Source: Jeotgalibacillus sp. ET6
Lineage (GTDB): Bacteria; Bacillota; Bacilli; Bacillales; Jeotgalibacillaceae
Length of the DNA stretch: 64,000 nt
Assembly (NCBI RefSeq): GCF_029667115.1
Contig: NZ_JARUIU010000002.1
Coordinates: 666,972 to 730,971, forward strand
Reading direction: 5' to 3'
The notes beneath the pieces were generated by a model. The model was given only the letters and a program-made list of their open reading frames with translations, was not told where the DNA came from and ran no database searches. A program made the position numbers and the translations under genes. Positions 25,807-34,292 of this stretch are shown in pieces (positions within the stretch are counted from its first letter, which is position 1; each line of letters starts with the position of its first letter).

Positions 25807-27657
25807 TTACTGCATGATCTCCCGCCAAATAGCATGGGCCGGCCTGTTATATTCGATCTTTTCCATACTTTGGGGCAGATCATGGCCTACCCATACGCCG
25901 GTTGTGAATTCATCTGTTAATCCTATCGTCCAATAATCAAAGTACTGATTGGTTGTTCCGGTTTTGATTCCTACGTAAGGTTTGTTGACGTAAGCAGGCT
26001 TTCCTGTACCTCTCAGTGCTGCTTGTGAGAGCAGGTCTCTTAATTTGGACGTTGTCTGAGGAGACCAGATGGTTACAGGTTCTTTGGGCCATTCATAAAG
26101 GATATTCCCCTGATCATCTGTTACGTTTACAATCGCATGGGATCTTGTGTAGGTCCCATCAATGAAGCTTGTATAGGCATCTGTCATTTCAAGAGGCGTC
26201 ATGCCATAGGTAAATCCTCCAACAGCAGAAGCCAGTGTTTCGTCACGCTTCTCCACGTGTTTGAAGGCGAAGGGCGTTAAATATTGATGTGCTTCTTCTA
26301 CACCTGTCCTTTCAAGTAAGCGGATTGCAGGAGTATTAAGGGAGAGAAAAAAAGCTGTCGATAGCGTTACATCATTATAGTTGGCACCTCCGTAGTTTTC
26401 CGGGCAGTACGCCTCCTGGCAATAGCTGCTTGCATCGACAATCTGAGATAGAGCGGGCTGGGTATGCTCAATATAAGGGCCATAGACAAGCAGCGGTTTA
26501 ATCGCAGAGCCTGGCTGCCTGACCGCCTGAAACGAACGGTTGAAATTATATTTTTGATAGTCTTTGCCTCCTGCTACAGAGACGATCTCTCTAGTAGCAT
26601 TTCGGATTATGACGCTTGCGCCTTCAACACCTTCATAGGGCAGATTATTCTGAACGGCCTGGATATTCCGGCGCTGAAGGACGGGGTCAAGGGCAGTGTG
26701 AATGGTTACGCCAGACTGCAGGACCTGATTTGTGCGCTCATTCAAAGCTTTTTGAATCCGATTTGCCTCATCGTCTGAATCTGCCTGCTGAATTTTTTTA
26801 GCATAGCCTTCAGTAAGAGCAATTAATTTCATTAATTCATGTTCCACATAGACGGCATAATCGGGATACAGATCGATGGATTCATAGATGTCGAGACTGA
26901 TTTTTTCAGCCTTTATTTTGTGCCCTTCATCCTTCTGAATCTTGTTTTCGGCCACCATCAAATCAATAAGCCGCTCCTGTCTCTCCTTTGCCGCATCAAA
27001 GTGATCAATCGGGTCATATTTACCAGGATTATTGGGTATAGCAGCAAGAAACGCGAGCTGTGCGTAAGACAATTCCTCCAGTTCCTGCTGAAAATAGTAC
27101 AGAGAAGCCGCACGTATGCCATACACCCCGTTGCTGAAATAAATAATATTAAAATACCCCTGCAAAATTTCATCTTTTGTCAGCGATTGTTCAAGCTCGT
27201 AAGAATAAACAAGCTCGGTTAATTTACGGTTATATGTTTTTTCCTGTGTCAGGTACAAATTACGTGCAAGCTGCTGGGTAATCGTGCTGCCCCCCTGCTG
27301 AATATGAGTAAACACGAGGTTTTTAACGACAGCACGTATGATGGCACCTGCGTCGAATCCGATATGATCATAAAAATTCCGATCTTCAGAATAGATGATA
27401 ATGTCCTTTAAAAAATCAGGAATCTGGTCTTCTTCTGCATAGTAGCGCAATTCAGACGACCCCTGGGAGAACCGGTCACCGTTTTTATCCACCAAAAAAC
27501 TCGTCTGGCTTGGGAAAGACTGCTCCACGTCAATAGTTGCAGAAAGAGCCTCATTAAATGTTAAAACACTTTGATACTCCTTATTCGTTCCAATCCAGAA
27601 AAACAGACATAGTGGGAGCAGGAGCCCAATTGTGATATAGCCTATGGTCATGCGCAT
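25807..27657 (-). CDS. pbpD: Class A penicillin-binding protein PBP4 (PbpD-like)
   Basis: This 616-residue bifunctional peptidoglycan synthase is anchored by an N-terminal membrane segment (residues 5-22). The glycosyltransferase domain has the catalytic Glu91 in EDRNFYDH and GGSTITQQLARNLYL at 122-136. The transpeptidase domain has Ser384-x-x-Lys387, SLN at 439-441 and KTGT at 565-568. Length and position near yufK, yuxJ and kapD match B. subtilis PBP4. The ribosome site (GAGTG) is weak. Confidence 0.92.
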   Translation of the reverse strand: MRMTIGYITIGLLLPLCLFFWIGTNKEYQSVLTFNEALSATIDVEQSFPSQTSFLVDKNGDRFSQGSSELRYYAEEDQIPDFLKDIIIYSEDRNFYDHIGFDAGAIIRAVVKNLVFTHIQQGGSTITQQLARNLYLTQEKTYNRKLTELVYSYELEQSLTKDEILQGYFNIIYFSNGVYGIRAASLYYFQQELEELSYAQLAFLAAIPNNPGKYDPIDHFDAAKERQERLIDLMVAENKIQKDEGHKIKAEKISLDIYESIDLYPDYAVYVEHELMKLIALTEGYAKKIQQADSDDEANRIQKALNERTNQVLQSGVTIHTALDPVLQRRNIQAVQNNLPYEGVEGASVIIRNATREIVSVAGGKDYQKYNFNRSFQAVRQPGSAIKPLLVYGPYIEHTQPALSQIVDASSYCQEAYCPENYGGANYNDVTLSTAFFLSLNTPAIRLLERTGVEEAHQYLTPFAFKHVEKRDETLASAVGGFTYGMTPLEMTDAYTSFIDGTYTRSHAIVNVTDDQGNILYEWPKEPVTIWSPQTTSKLRDLLSQAALRGTGKPAYVNKPYVGIKTGTTNQYFDYWTIGLTDEFTTGVWVGHDLPQSMEKIEYNRPAHAIWREIMQ

Positions 27658-27684
27658 AATTATTCACTCGTTTCTAAATATAAC

Positions 27685-28887
27685 CTACAGTTGTTGAACA
27701 GAAGCCGTTTGTTTTCGACTCCACCATAAAAGACCGAATGCACACAGGAATAATCCGCCTGTTACATAAAAAACAGCTGAAATGCCAATAAATCCTGACA
27801 CAATTCCACCAAATGTCGGACCGATGACATTTCCCAAAAATCGAAAGCTCTGATTGTATCCTAGCACTTCTCCCTGCATAGAAACAGGAGCAGCATGACG
27901 GATAAAAGCCGTAACACTCGGAATAATTCCGCCTATTGCCATCCCGAATAAAAACCGTAAAATGACAAGCTGCCAAAGCTCCGTTACAAGTGCCTGGGGA
28001 ATAATAAATAAAGTGGACAAAATCAGCAGTAGTGTCAGCACCTTCTCATAGCCGATTTTATCACCCAGCCTTCCCCAGGAGCGTGTGGCAATCAGGTTTC
28101 CAAAGCCGGTTGCGGAAAACGCCAGTCCGGATAAAAAAGCAATATTGGATGCCGAGGTAAGGCCGCCCACATACAAGGCAAGAAGCGGCTGAATACTGAA
28201 GTTTGCCATTTGAACTAAAAAAGAAAGAGCCATAACTGTCAGCAAAAGGCGATGGCTTGTAATATGGTTAAAAACTTGTTTTCGTGTATAAACGGTTTCA
28301 TCTTTAGTATCGGCTGATTTTTTCTTTTCTGAAATACCTATTAGAACAACTGTCGCAGCAAGTGTAATAGAAACAGCTGTAATGAGAAATGTATAGCTGA
28401 AGCCGAATGCATCTGCAAGAATGCCTCCCATGAGAGGGCCTAGTAAACTTCCGGACACCGTTCCCATTTGAAGAGTTCCGAGGGTGCGGCCTGCAATATG
28501 ACGGGGTGTCTGAGAAGAAATGAAGGCAAGTGATGTAGGAATAAAACCGGTGACTAATCCCATACACAGCCGGAGAATAAATAATCCTTCAACAGTTTGA
28601 ATAAAGCCCATTAAAAAAATGGAAATCGCGATGCCATATCCTGTTATTAACAAAATCGGCTTATAGCCAAACCGGTCTCCAAACCTTCCCCAAATTGGAG
28701 AAACGATAAAAGCGCTAAGAAATGTGATGCCAAAAACCATGCCCGACCATTTCTGTACATATTCGGACGAAAAATTTCCCATTGTATCGATATAAAGTGA
28801 TAAAAACGGCAAAACCATGGTAGCACTTGCAGCAACTAAAAAGTTTGCGACCCACATGATTACCAGGTTCTTTTTTTCCTGCGTCAA
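27685..28887 (-). CDS. yuxJ: MFS multidrug-efflux-type transporter (YuxJ)
   Basis: This is a 400-residue major facilitator with twelve predicted membrane segments. The motif GRFGDRFGYKPILL (loop 2-3) is the classic MFS motif A, echoed by GRLGDKIGYEKVL in the second half. It resembles the drug-efflux group that includes YuxJ, which lies between kapD and pbpD in B. subtilis as here. TTG at 28887 follows AAGAAGGTG at seven bases and is preferred over GTG at 28896, which is part of that site. Confidence 0.85.
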   Translation of the reverse strand: MTQEKKNLVIMWVANFLVAASATMVLPFLSLYIDTMGNFSSEYVQKWSGMVFGITFLSAFIVSPIWGRFGDRFGYKPILLITGYGIAISIFLMGFIQTVEGLFILRLCMGLVTGFIPTSLAFISSQTPRHIAGRTLGTLQMGTVSGSLLGPLMGGILADAFGFSYTFLITAVSITLAATVVLIGISEKKKSADTKDETVYTRKQVFNHITSHRLLLTVMALSFLVQMANFSIQPLLALYVGGLTSASNIAFLSGLAFSATGFGNLIATRSWGRLGDKIGYEKVLTLLLILSTLFIIPQALVTELWQLVILRFLFGMAIGGIIPSVTAFIRHAAPVSMQGEVLGYNQSFRFLGNVIGPTFGGIVSGFIGISAVFYVTGGLFLCAFGLLWWSRKQTASVQQL

Positions 28888-29250
28888 TACGTACACCTTC
28901 TTTTTAAGTCCATGCTTCTGAAAAAAAGCAGATAATGTTTCGTCTTTCTAAATAAGTATACAGGATCAAACGGTGCGTGCAACTGCAGAAAGAAAGCGTT
29001 AATTGTCGTAAGAAAATTCAGACTTCAGTTCCTTCTGCTTCCCTGAACATGATATAATCAAACATAATAATTTTATAAACAGCTGGTCAGGGCGGCTGGA
29101 AAAGGATTGTAAATAAGCTGTTTTCGATAGAATGAAAAAGGACAAGCACTGCTTTTAAGAGAAAGACCACAGGGATGCATGCCTCACTTCGTAAACAGCA
29201 TCTAAAGATTAAAGGCTGGCTTTAACAGTCTTAAAGAAAGGAGAAAAAAG
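28888..29250. other. Divergent intergenic region; kapD promoter and leader
   Basis: An extended -10 promoter, TGATATAAT, lies at 29050-29058, giving kapD a leader of about 185 bases. The leader contains several short complementary stretches, for example CAGCTGG...GGCTGG near 29080-29098, but I see no recognisable riboswitch. The remainder is AT-rich spacer before yuxJ. Confidence 0.45.
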
Positions 29251-29874
29251 ATGAAGGGAAATGAACCAGCTTTACTATTTATTGATTTTGAATTCTCAAT
29301 GCCTGAAGGCCGGGGACCTAAAGGATTTTTTCCGGAGATTATAGAAGTGGGCCTGATCAGTATACTGGACAGAACTGAAACCAATGAATTCTCAAGTTAC
29401 GTTAAGCCAAGGGTGTTCAAAAGACTGACTCGACGCTGCAGATCCTTTCTATCTATCACGCAGGAAGATGTTGACCAGGGCATAACCCTCGCTGCTCTTG
29501 TGAAAAAGCTGGCAGCACTGAATAACGGCGGACATAATAAAGTAATTACCTGGGGAAATATGGACATGAAGGTGCTCCGGCAAAATTGTGAACGCGCACG
29601 TCTTCCTTTTCCATTAAGCGGTGAATTCATTGACCTGTCTATGGAATACAAACGTTTTTTTGGAGACCGGAATCAGACAGGCTTATGGAAGGCAGTACAG
29701 GAATATGGAAGAGATGGTGTAGGCAATCATCATAAAGCACTTGATGACGCAATGACTACGTACCATATTTACCAGCTGGTAGAGAAGGACAAGCGCTACT
29801 TGAATAAAGTGGAGCCGACGACATTGGGAGAAAGAGTGGATTTCACAAAGCTTCAGCAGCTGCTTGTTCAATAA
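29251..29874 (+). CDS. kapD: DEDDh 3'-5' exonuclease-fold protein KapD
   Basis: This is a 207-residue exonuclease III-like protein. The first motif is FIDFEFSMPEGRG (D-x-E), the second includes TWGNMDMKVL, and the third is HKALDDAMTTYHIY (H-x4-D), so all DEDDh residues are visible. KapD is known as an inhibitor of the KinA pathway to sporulation and, like related proteins, may act on RNA ends. The ATG follows AAAGGAG. It is convergent with kapB, with a repeat between. Confidence 0.9.
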   Translation: MKGNEPALLFIDFEFSMPEGRGPKGFFPEIIEVGLISILDRTETNEFSSYVKPRVFKRLTRRCRSFLSITQEDVDQGITLAALVKKLAALNNGGHNKVITWGNMDMKVLRQNCERARLPFPLSGEFIDLSMEYKRFFGDRNQTGLWKAVQEYGRDGVGNHHKALDDAMTTYHIYQLVEKDKRYLNKVEPTTLGERVDFTKLQQLLVQ

Positions 29875-29877
29875 AAA

Positions 29878-30098
29878 GAAGAGCTTGGGACAAAAGTGTC
29901 TCAAGCTCTTTGACCGGTTCACTTCGCTTCAGGCGACGGCTTTCTGCAGGTATAGCGCTGAACCCTCCTCAGGCTTTGCCTTGTGGAGTATGAAGCAACC
30001 GTCATGTCCTGCAGGGTGTCTCCACCTTCCGCTCCGCTCACCTACTACTAGTAATAAATATATCCTCATTTTTTAAACTTTTTTGAGTTTTGTCTCCG
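29878..30098 (+). repeat. Terminator-headed repeat, copy B
   Basis: This full-length copy begins three bases after the kapD stop codon. The head GAGCTTGGGACA/TGTCTCAAGCTC at 29881-29907 is followed by the body GACCGGTTCACTTCGCTTCA, an inner hairpin with apical CAGGC/GCCTTG, and the tail ACTACTAGTAATAAATA with TTTTGTCTCC. It fills the gap between kapD and kapB. Confidence 0.85.
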
Positions 30099-30144
30099 CT
30101 TTTTAAACGCTTAATCTAAGAGATCATAGATAAAAATGAGCCTT

Positions 30145-30546
30145 TCAATTAAAATCTATGGAGTACATAAGCGCGTATTCTTTTTTTACTTCCTGAAGCG
30201 CTTTATAGCTTTTTTCTTCATACGCCCCCGATTTGCTTTCCAATTCCTGTTCAAGGGCTGAAACAGAGTCTTTTAAGCTGGAAAAATAGTCTCCTGGTGC
30301 TTCATCAAAAGGCTTTATCATGGTAAAGGGGATATTCGCTCGTTCATTGAATGAAAGAGCCTTGCGTTCGTGAAATAGAGGCACCTCAGTTTCATTTGGA
30401 TGGTGGAGATCGCCTTGCTTTGGATGCTTGCGTACTTCTTTTATTTGAACAACTGCATGGCTGCCCTTATTTTCTGTAATTTGTCCGATATAAGCCCCGG
30501 TTTTATAAAAGGCTCTTACCATCTGACCGACTTCAATCTCTGACAT
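30145..30546 (-). CDS. kapB: KapB (KinB-pathway activation protein)
   Basis: This 133-residue protein has a small beta-rich start MSEIEVGQMVRAFYKTGAYIGQI, VVQIKEVRKHPKQGDLHHP and a C-terminal coiled helix. It matches B. subtilis KapB in length and neighbourhood; that protein is needed for KinB to feed the sporulation phosphorelay. No kinB gene lies in this window. The ATG follows GGGAGTGG. It is the mirror neighbour of kapD. Confidence 0.85.
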   Translation of the reverse strand: MSEIEVGQMVRAFYKTGAYIGQITENKGSHAVVQIKEVRKHPKQGDLHHPNETEVPLFHERKALSFNERANIPFTMIKPFDEAPGDYFSSLKDSVSALEQELESKSGAYEEKSYKALQEVKKEYALMYSIDFN

Positions 30547-30638
30547 CTTACCACTCCCTTCATTGCTTCCTTCTATTGTAAAACAAACGGATGATTTTTT
30601 GTTCTTTTTAAGGTAAAGTATTGGTGGAGGCGAATAAT

Positions 30639-31403
30639 ATGAAAATTAAATTACTTGGAATTTTTTTGATTTTTATCTTGATGCTTGCAGCTTGCGGGTC
30701 AAATGAAGAAGATGCATCCAACGGCGGTGCAGAAGAGGAACAAACGGAGGAAACCGCTGAATCAGAAGAAGCAGATGAGTCTGCAGAAGAAGCTGATTCA
30801 GGTGAACCGGTTGAATATCCTCAGCTGGATGAAGAGGCTTCCGAAGACGAGCCTGTTGCGAAAATGGTGACGAATAAAGGGGAAATCACAATCAAATTTT
30901 TCCCTGAATATGCGCCTAAAACAGTAGAGAATTTTCTGACTCACAGTAAGGACGGGTACTACGATGGTGTTACGTTCCACCGTGTGATCGATGAATTTAT
31001 GATTCAGGGTGGAGATCCTGAAGGGACAGGCAGAGGCGGAGAAAGTATTTATGGGGAAGCGTTTGAAGATGAATTTACTCCATCTTTAATCCATATACGC
31101 GGCGCCCTATCTATGGCCAATTCAGGACCTAATACGAACGGAAGCCAGTTCTTTATCGTACAAAATACAGAATTGCCGGAAGGTTTTACCGGTCAAATGG
31201 AAGAAGCGGGATTTCCTGAAGAAGTAATAGCCGCATATGATGAGAACGGCGGCACACCTCAGCTGGACGGAAAACATACGGTTTTCGGACAAGTCATTGA
31301 AGGCATGGATGTCGTGGATGAAATCGCTGCAGTGGAAAAAGACGAAAGTGATAAACCCGATGAAGATGTCATTATCGAATCAATTGAGATTATTCAGGAA
31401 TAA
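30639..31403 (+). CDS. Cyclophilin-type peptidyl-prolyl isomerase lipoprotein
   Basis: This 254-residue protein has a lipoprotein signal ([19 protein letters not shown], lipid Cys19), then an acidic linker of about 50 residues rich in Glu and Ser. A cyclophilin domain follows, with [15 protein letters not shown] and NGSQFFIV. It is anchored to the outer face of the membrane and should speed folding of secreted proteins. The domain lacks some residues of the human-type drug-binding pocket. The ATG at 30639 follows GGAGGCG; an upstream in-frame start adds six residues. Confidence 0.9.
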   Translation: MKIKLLGIFLIFILMLAACGSNEEDASNGGAEEEQTEETAESEEADESAEEADSGEPVEYPQLDEEASEDEPVAKMVTNKGEITIKFFPEYAPKTVENFLTHSKDGYYDGVTFHRVIDEFMIQGGDPEGTGRGGESIYGEAFEDEFTPSLIHIRGALSMANSGPNTNGSQFFIVQNTELPEGFTGQMEEAGFPEEVIAAYDENGGTPQLDGKHTVFGQVIEGMDVVDEIAAVEKDESDKPDEDVIIESIEIIQE

Positions 31404-31430
31404 AGAGTAACGTGAGCTAAAATTAAGAAT

Positions 31431-31471
31431 ACGGTGGAACTTCCGTCTTTGCGGAAGCGCCACCGTTTTTG
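31431..31471 (+). terminator. Terminator of the cyclophilin gene
   Basis: ACGGTGG/CCACCGT with an inner TTCCG/CGGAA step is followed by five Ts. Confidence 0.85.
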
Positions 31472-31525
31472 TGTCTGCATCAGATGAAGATTCAATTCAA
31501 AACGCTTATTAAAGGGGGAAAAGAA

Positions 31526-32764
31526 ATGAACAAGGAGCAATATGACAGCGCTTTGGAAGAATATGCAGAGCTTGCCGTAAAAGTCGGCGTTACTATACAG
31601 CCTGGTCAATATTTATGGATAGCAGCTTCAATCGGAACAGAAAATTTTGTTCGAAAAGTTGTGAAAAAAGCCTATATGGCTGGAGCAGCAAATGTACATG
31701 TGCAATGGAATGACGAAGAAGTCACGCGGACTCATTATGAACAAGCTCCTGAGGAAGCTTTTCATTTTTATCCTCCCTGGCTTGTAGAAGCCCACAAGGA
31801 ATTGATCGACAAGAAAGGAGCCATTCTCAGTATAGAATCAGAGGATCCTGATTTACTTAAAGGGATTTCAGCAGACCGCATCACTTCATACGCTAAAGTA
31901 AAAGCACAATCACTGGACTATTTTTATGAAGTGCTTGAAAAAGACGGAATCAGCTGGTCCATTCTTGCACTGCCCTCTCAAAAATGGGCAGATAAGGTGT
32001 TTCCGGATGTGCCTGATCATGAACGGGTTGAAAAATTATGGGACGCCATTTTTAAAATTGTCCGTCTTGATCACGATGATCCAGTGGAAGCATGGAGGCA
32101 TCATATAGAGCTCCTGCAGAATAGAGCGGATCAGCTGACTGAGAAAAATTTCGCCAAGCTCCATTACAAAGGAGAAGGAACGGATATCACCGTCGAGCTG
32201 CCGGAAGATCATATTTGGCTGACAGGAGCGAGTAAAAACGAACAGGGCCACCCATTTATCGCAAATCTGCCAACCGAAGAGGTCTATACAGTCCCTCACA
32301 GGCTTGGAGTTAATGGAGTGGTCTCCAATACCAAGCCCTTAGTTTATCAGGGGAATATCATACACGGCTTTTCATTAACGTTTAAAGAAGGAAAAGTGGT
32401 GGATATCAAAGCAGATCAAGGTCTGGAACTGCTTGAAAAAATCGTCAGCATGGATGATGGGTCTGATTATCTGGGGGAGATTGCTCTTGTTCCTCACCGA
32501 TCGCCCATTTCAAACTCAGGGATTCTTTTTTTCAACACCCTGTTTGATGAAAATGCCTCCAATCATTTTGCTCTTGGATCCTGCTACCCGGTATGTGTAA
32601 AAGGTGGAGCTCAAATGAATGATCTGGAAAGGGAAGTGCATGGGCTGAATGACAGTGTAGTACATGAGGATTTCATGATCGGGTCAGCTGAAATGGAGAT
32701 TGATGGCATTCATTTTGATGGCACGGTCGAGCCGGTGTTCAGAAAAGGCAACTGGGCTTTTTAA
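31526..32764 (+). CDS. ampS: M29 family aminopeptidase (AmpS)
   Basis: This 412-residue M29 metallo-aminopeptidase (thermophilic aminopeptidase/AmpS family) works in the cytoplasm as a dimer with metal ions bound by conserved Glu, His and Asp. Visible family stretches are LPTEEVYTVPHRLGVNGVV, LALGSCYPVCVKGG-type and VHEDFMIGSAEMEIDG near the end. The ATG at 31526 follows AAAGGGGG; the frame is open upstream to 31469 without a site. It is preceded by the terminator of the cyclophilin gene, so it has its own promoter. Confidence 0.9.
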   Translation: MNKEQYDSALEEYAELAVKVGVTIQPGQYLWIAASIGTENFVRKVVKKAYMAGAANVHVQWNDEEVTRTHYEQAPEEAFHFYPPWLVEAHKELIDKKGAILSIESEDPDLLKGISADRITSYAKVKAQSLDYFYEVLEKDGISWSILALPSQKWADKVFPDVPDHERVEKLWDAIFKIVRLDHDDPVEAWRHHIELLQNRADQLTEKNFAKLHYKGEGTDITVELPEDHIWLTGASKNEQGHPFIANLPTEEVYTVPHRLGVNGVVSNTKPLVYQGNIIHGFSLTFKEGKVVDIKADQGLELLEKIVSMDDGSDYLGEIALVPHRSPISNSGILFFNTLFDENASNHFALGSCYPVCVKGGAQMNDLEREVHGLNDSVVHEDFMIGSAEMEIDGIHFDGTVEPVFRKGNWAF

Positions 32765-32928
32765 TATAAGTTGAAGAGGGCGGGACGTTTCCATTGATTT
32801 GCGAAGCTGTCATCCAAAAAAGTGGACAGGTCCTTTTGATCGGTCTGGAAAATATAATACTTGAAGCCGAAGTTTTCACACCATGTAAAGAGAAGTGAGA
32901 AATGAAAGGAAATCGGGTCGTGTGTCAC
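32761..32928 (-). CDS. Unannotated small reading frame, possibly a gene remnant
   Basis: On the minus strand an open frame ends with a stop overlapping the ampS stop codon. From GTG at 32928 it gives 55 residues, starting VTHDPISFHFSLLFTW and ending KRPALFNLY. The frame stays open another 29 codons upstream to about 33015 (including WLHYNNSSPALPPGDNERL) with no ATG or TTG. The residue mix looks protein-like (aromatic-rich, balanced). I do not recognise it. It may be the 3' end of a decayed gene or a small gene with an unusual start. Confidence 0.4.
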   Translation of the reverse strand: MTHDPISFHFSLLFTWCENFGFKYYIFQTDQKDLSTFLDDSFANQWKRPALFNLY

Positions 32929-33011
32929 TAAACGTTCATTGTCCCCAGGTGGCAGGGCGGGTGATGAGTTGTTATAATGAAGCCAAACATGCGTTGAGAG
33001 GATGAAGAAGC

Positions 33012-33218
33012 ATGGCTGGCTGGTTTATGCTGCAACTATTTTTATATTTCCCGGAAGACAAAAGTGAATATATCCCTGCGGCGTTTTGGATGCTGCTGTT
33101 TCTTGTACTGACTGTTCTTACCTTCAGATGGATTGTGCGTGTCTCCAAAAAACAGGAAGAAAAAACACGAGAATTTGAAGAAGAAATCAACCGAGAAAGA
33201 CAGCAGCAAAAGCTGTGA
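33012..33218 (+). CDS. Small single-pass membrane protein
   Basis: This 68-residue protein has a hydrophobic start (MAGWFMLQLFLYF), a second membrane segment FWMLLFLVLTVLTFRWIV (about residues 25-42) and a charged coiled-coil tail KKQEEKTREFEEEINRERQQQ. The ATG follows GAGAGGATG. A terminator directly after supports it as a gene. No family is recognised. It might be a small membrane scaffold. Confidence 0.65.
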   Translation: MAGWFMLQLFLYFPEDKSEYIPAAFWMLLFLVLTVLTFRWIVRVSKKQEEKTREFEEEINRERQQQKL

Positions 33219-33222
33219 TAGT

Positions 33223-33272
33223 AAAAACCCGAATTACAAAGCTCGATCCGAGTCTGTAATTCGGGTTTTTTT
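33223..33272. terminator. Bidirectional terminator
   Basis: AAACCCGAATTACA pairs with TGTAATTCGGGTTT around a 16-base loop, with As before and Ts after. It serves the small membrane protein gene and the convergent rpiR-type gene. Confidence 0.9.
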
Positions 33273-34125
33273 ATATCCTTTTTGACGAAATTGCGTTTCG
33301 CATTTTTTCCAGTGCTGCCTGACCATCCCCCTGCAGAGAACGCATGACACTGACATATAGCGCATCTACATAGCTGAGCTGAGCGATGCGGGAAGACAAT
33401 GCTTCTGATCGGTGGTCCGTTTCATCTGACAGGGTATAAAGGGACAGATCTGCCTGTTTGCTGAGTGGTGATTTTGCCAGATTTGTGATGGCAATAGTTT
33501 TTGCTCCGGCTTTTTTAGCAATCTGGCAGGTTTTCAAAATATCCTTGGTGGAGCCAGAGTGAGAAAGAAAAACTGCACAATCGCCTTCTTGAAGCTGAGA
33601 GGCGCTCATGAGCTGAATATGGGAGTCAGGGGGGGCCGAAACAAATAAACCGGTCCGGATAAACTTATGATAGGCATCCATGGCAAGCACGTAGGAACCC
33701 CCGCTGCCGTAAAATTCGATTTTATTGGCATTTAAAATAAATTGAGCCGCTTTCTCCAGCTGGTCAGCATCAATAATTGCCATTGTATCTTCAAGAGTTT
33801 TCATATTTGAACGAAATACTTTTTCAGCGAGTGTTTTTGTGTCATCCGCTTCTGTTATTTCATCGTGAATGTTTTTAATCGGTGTAACGACTTCTGAAGC
33901 CAATGCAATCTTCATGGACTGATAGCCGGTAAAGCCAATTCTCTTGCAAAAACGGAACACAGTGGAATCAGCTACGTTAAGTTCTTCAGCAAATTGGGTA
34001 ATCGTTAAATGAATGATGTTTTGGGGGTCGCGTAAAATAAAATCGGCAATCTTTAATTCTTTTGTACTGAAACCAGGATAAAGAGATCGAATCTTAGCCA
34101 GGCACAGCCTGTTGTCAGTTATCAT
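33271..34125 (-). CDS. RpiR family transcriptional regulator of the gluconate locus
   Basis: This 284-residue regulator has an N-terminal RpiR HTH (residues 1-75, with LTITQFAEELNVADSTVFRFCKRIGFTGYQ) and a C-terminal SIS sugar-phosphate-binding domain. The latter shows FYGSGGSYVLAMDAYHKF and CAVFLSHSGSTKDILKTCQIAKK. It is divergent from the gnt operon, so it very likely controls that operon in response to a phosphorylated sugar acid such as 6-phosphogluconate (inference). B. subtilis instead uses a GntR-family regulator for its gnt operon. Confidence 0.85.
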   Translation of the reverse strand: MITDNRLCLAKIRSLYPGFSTKELKIADFILRDPQNIIHLTITQFAEELNVADSTVFRFCKRIGFTGYQSMKIALASEVVTPIKNIHDEITEADDTKTLAEKVFRSNMKTLEDTMAIIDADQLEKAAQFILNANKIEFYGSGGSYVLAMDAYHKFIRTGLFVSAPPDSHIQLMSASQLQEGDCAVFLSHSGSTKDILKTCQIAKKAGAKTIAITNLAKSPLSKQADLSLYTLSDETDHRSEALSSRIAQLSYVDALYVSVMRSLQGDGQAALEKMRNAISSKRI

Positions 34126-34198
34126 GCAGCAAGTACCTCAGTTCTTCAGAATTTTTTAAAGTTCCTAACGATTCTTTTCATACTTTTATTATAAAATA

Positions 34199-34271
34199 AA
34201 AATTTTTTCATTGAAAGCGATTGCAATAAGAAATTTTTTCTTTATAATGATTTGTATGAGGAAAATATTTC
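34199..34271 (+). promoter_or_regulatory. gnt promoter with cre site and three periodic operators
   Basis: TTGCAA (34221-34226) and TATAAT (34243-34248), 16 bases apart, form the promoter. TTGAAAGCGATTGCA at 34211-34225 fits the CcpA cre consensus (WTGNAANCGNWNNCW) at every defined position and overlaps the -35. Three related 11-base motifs of the form (G/A)AAA-N3-TTTC begin at 34199, 34230 and 34261, exactly 31 bases apart. They are candidate sites for the divergent RpiR protein. Confidence 0.7.
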
Positions 34272-34292
34272 GAAACAGGCAGGTGTTTTTTT

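Noticed and set aside
28888..29250. Possible riboswitch or 6S-like RNA in front of kapD
   Set aside because: Some short complementary stretches exist but no known riboswitch core or stable long fold was seen; a plain leader is enough.
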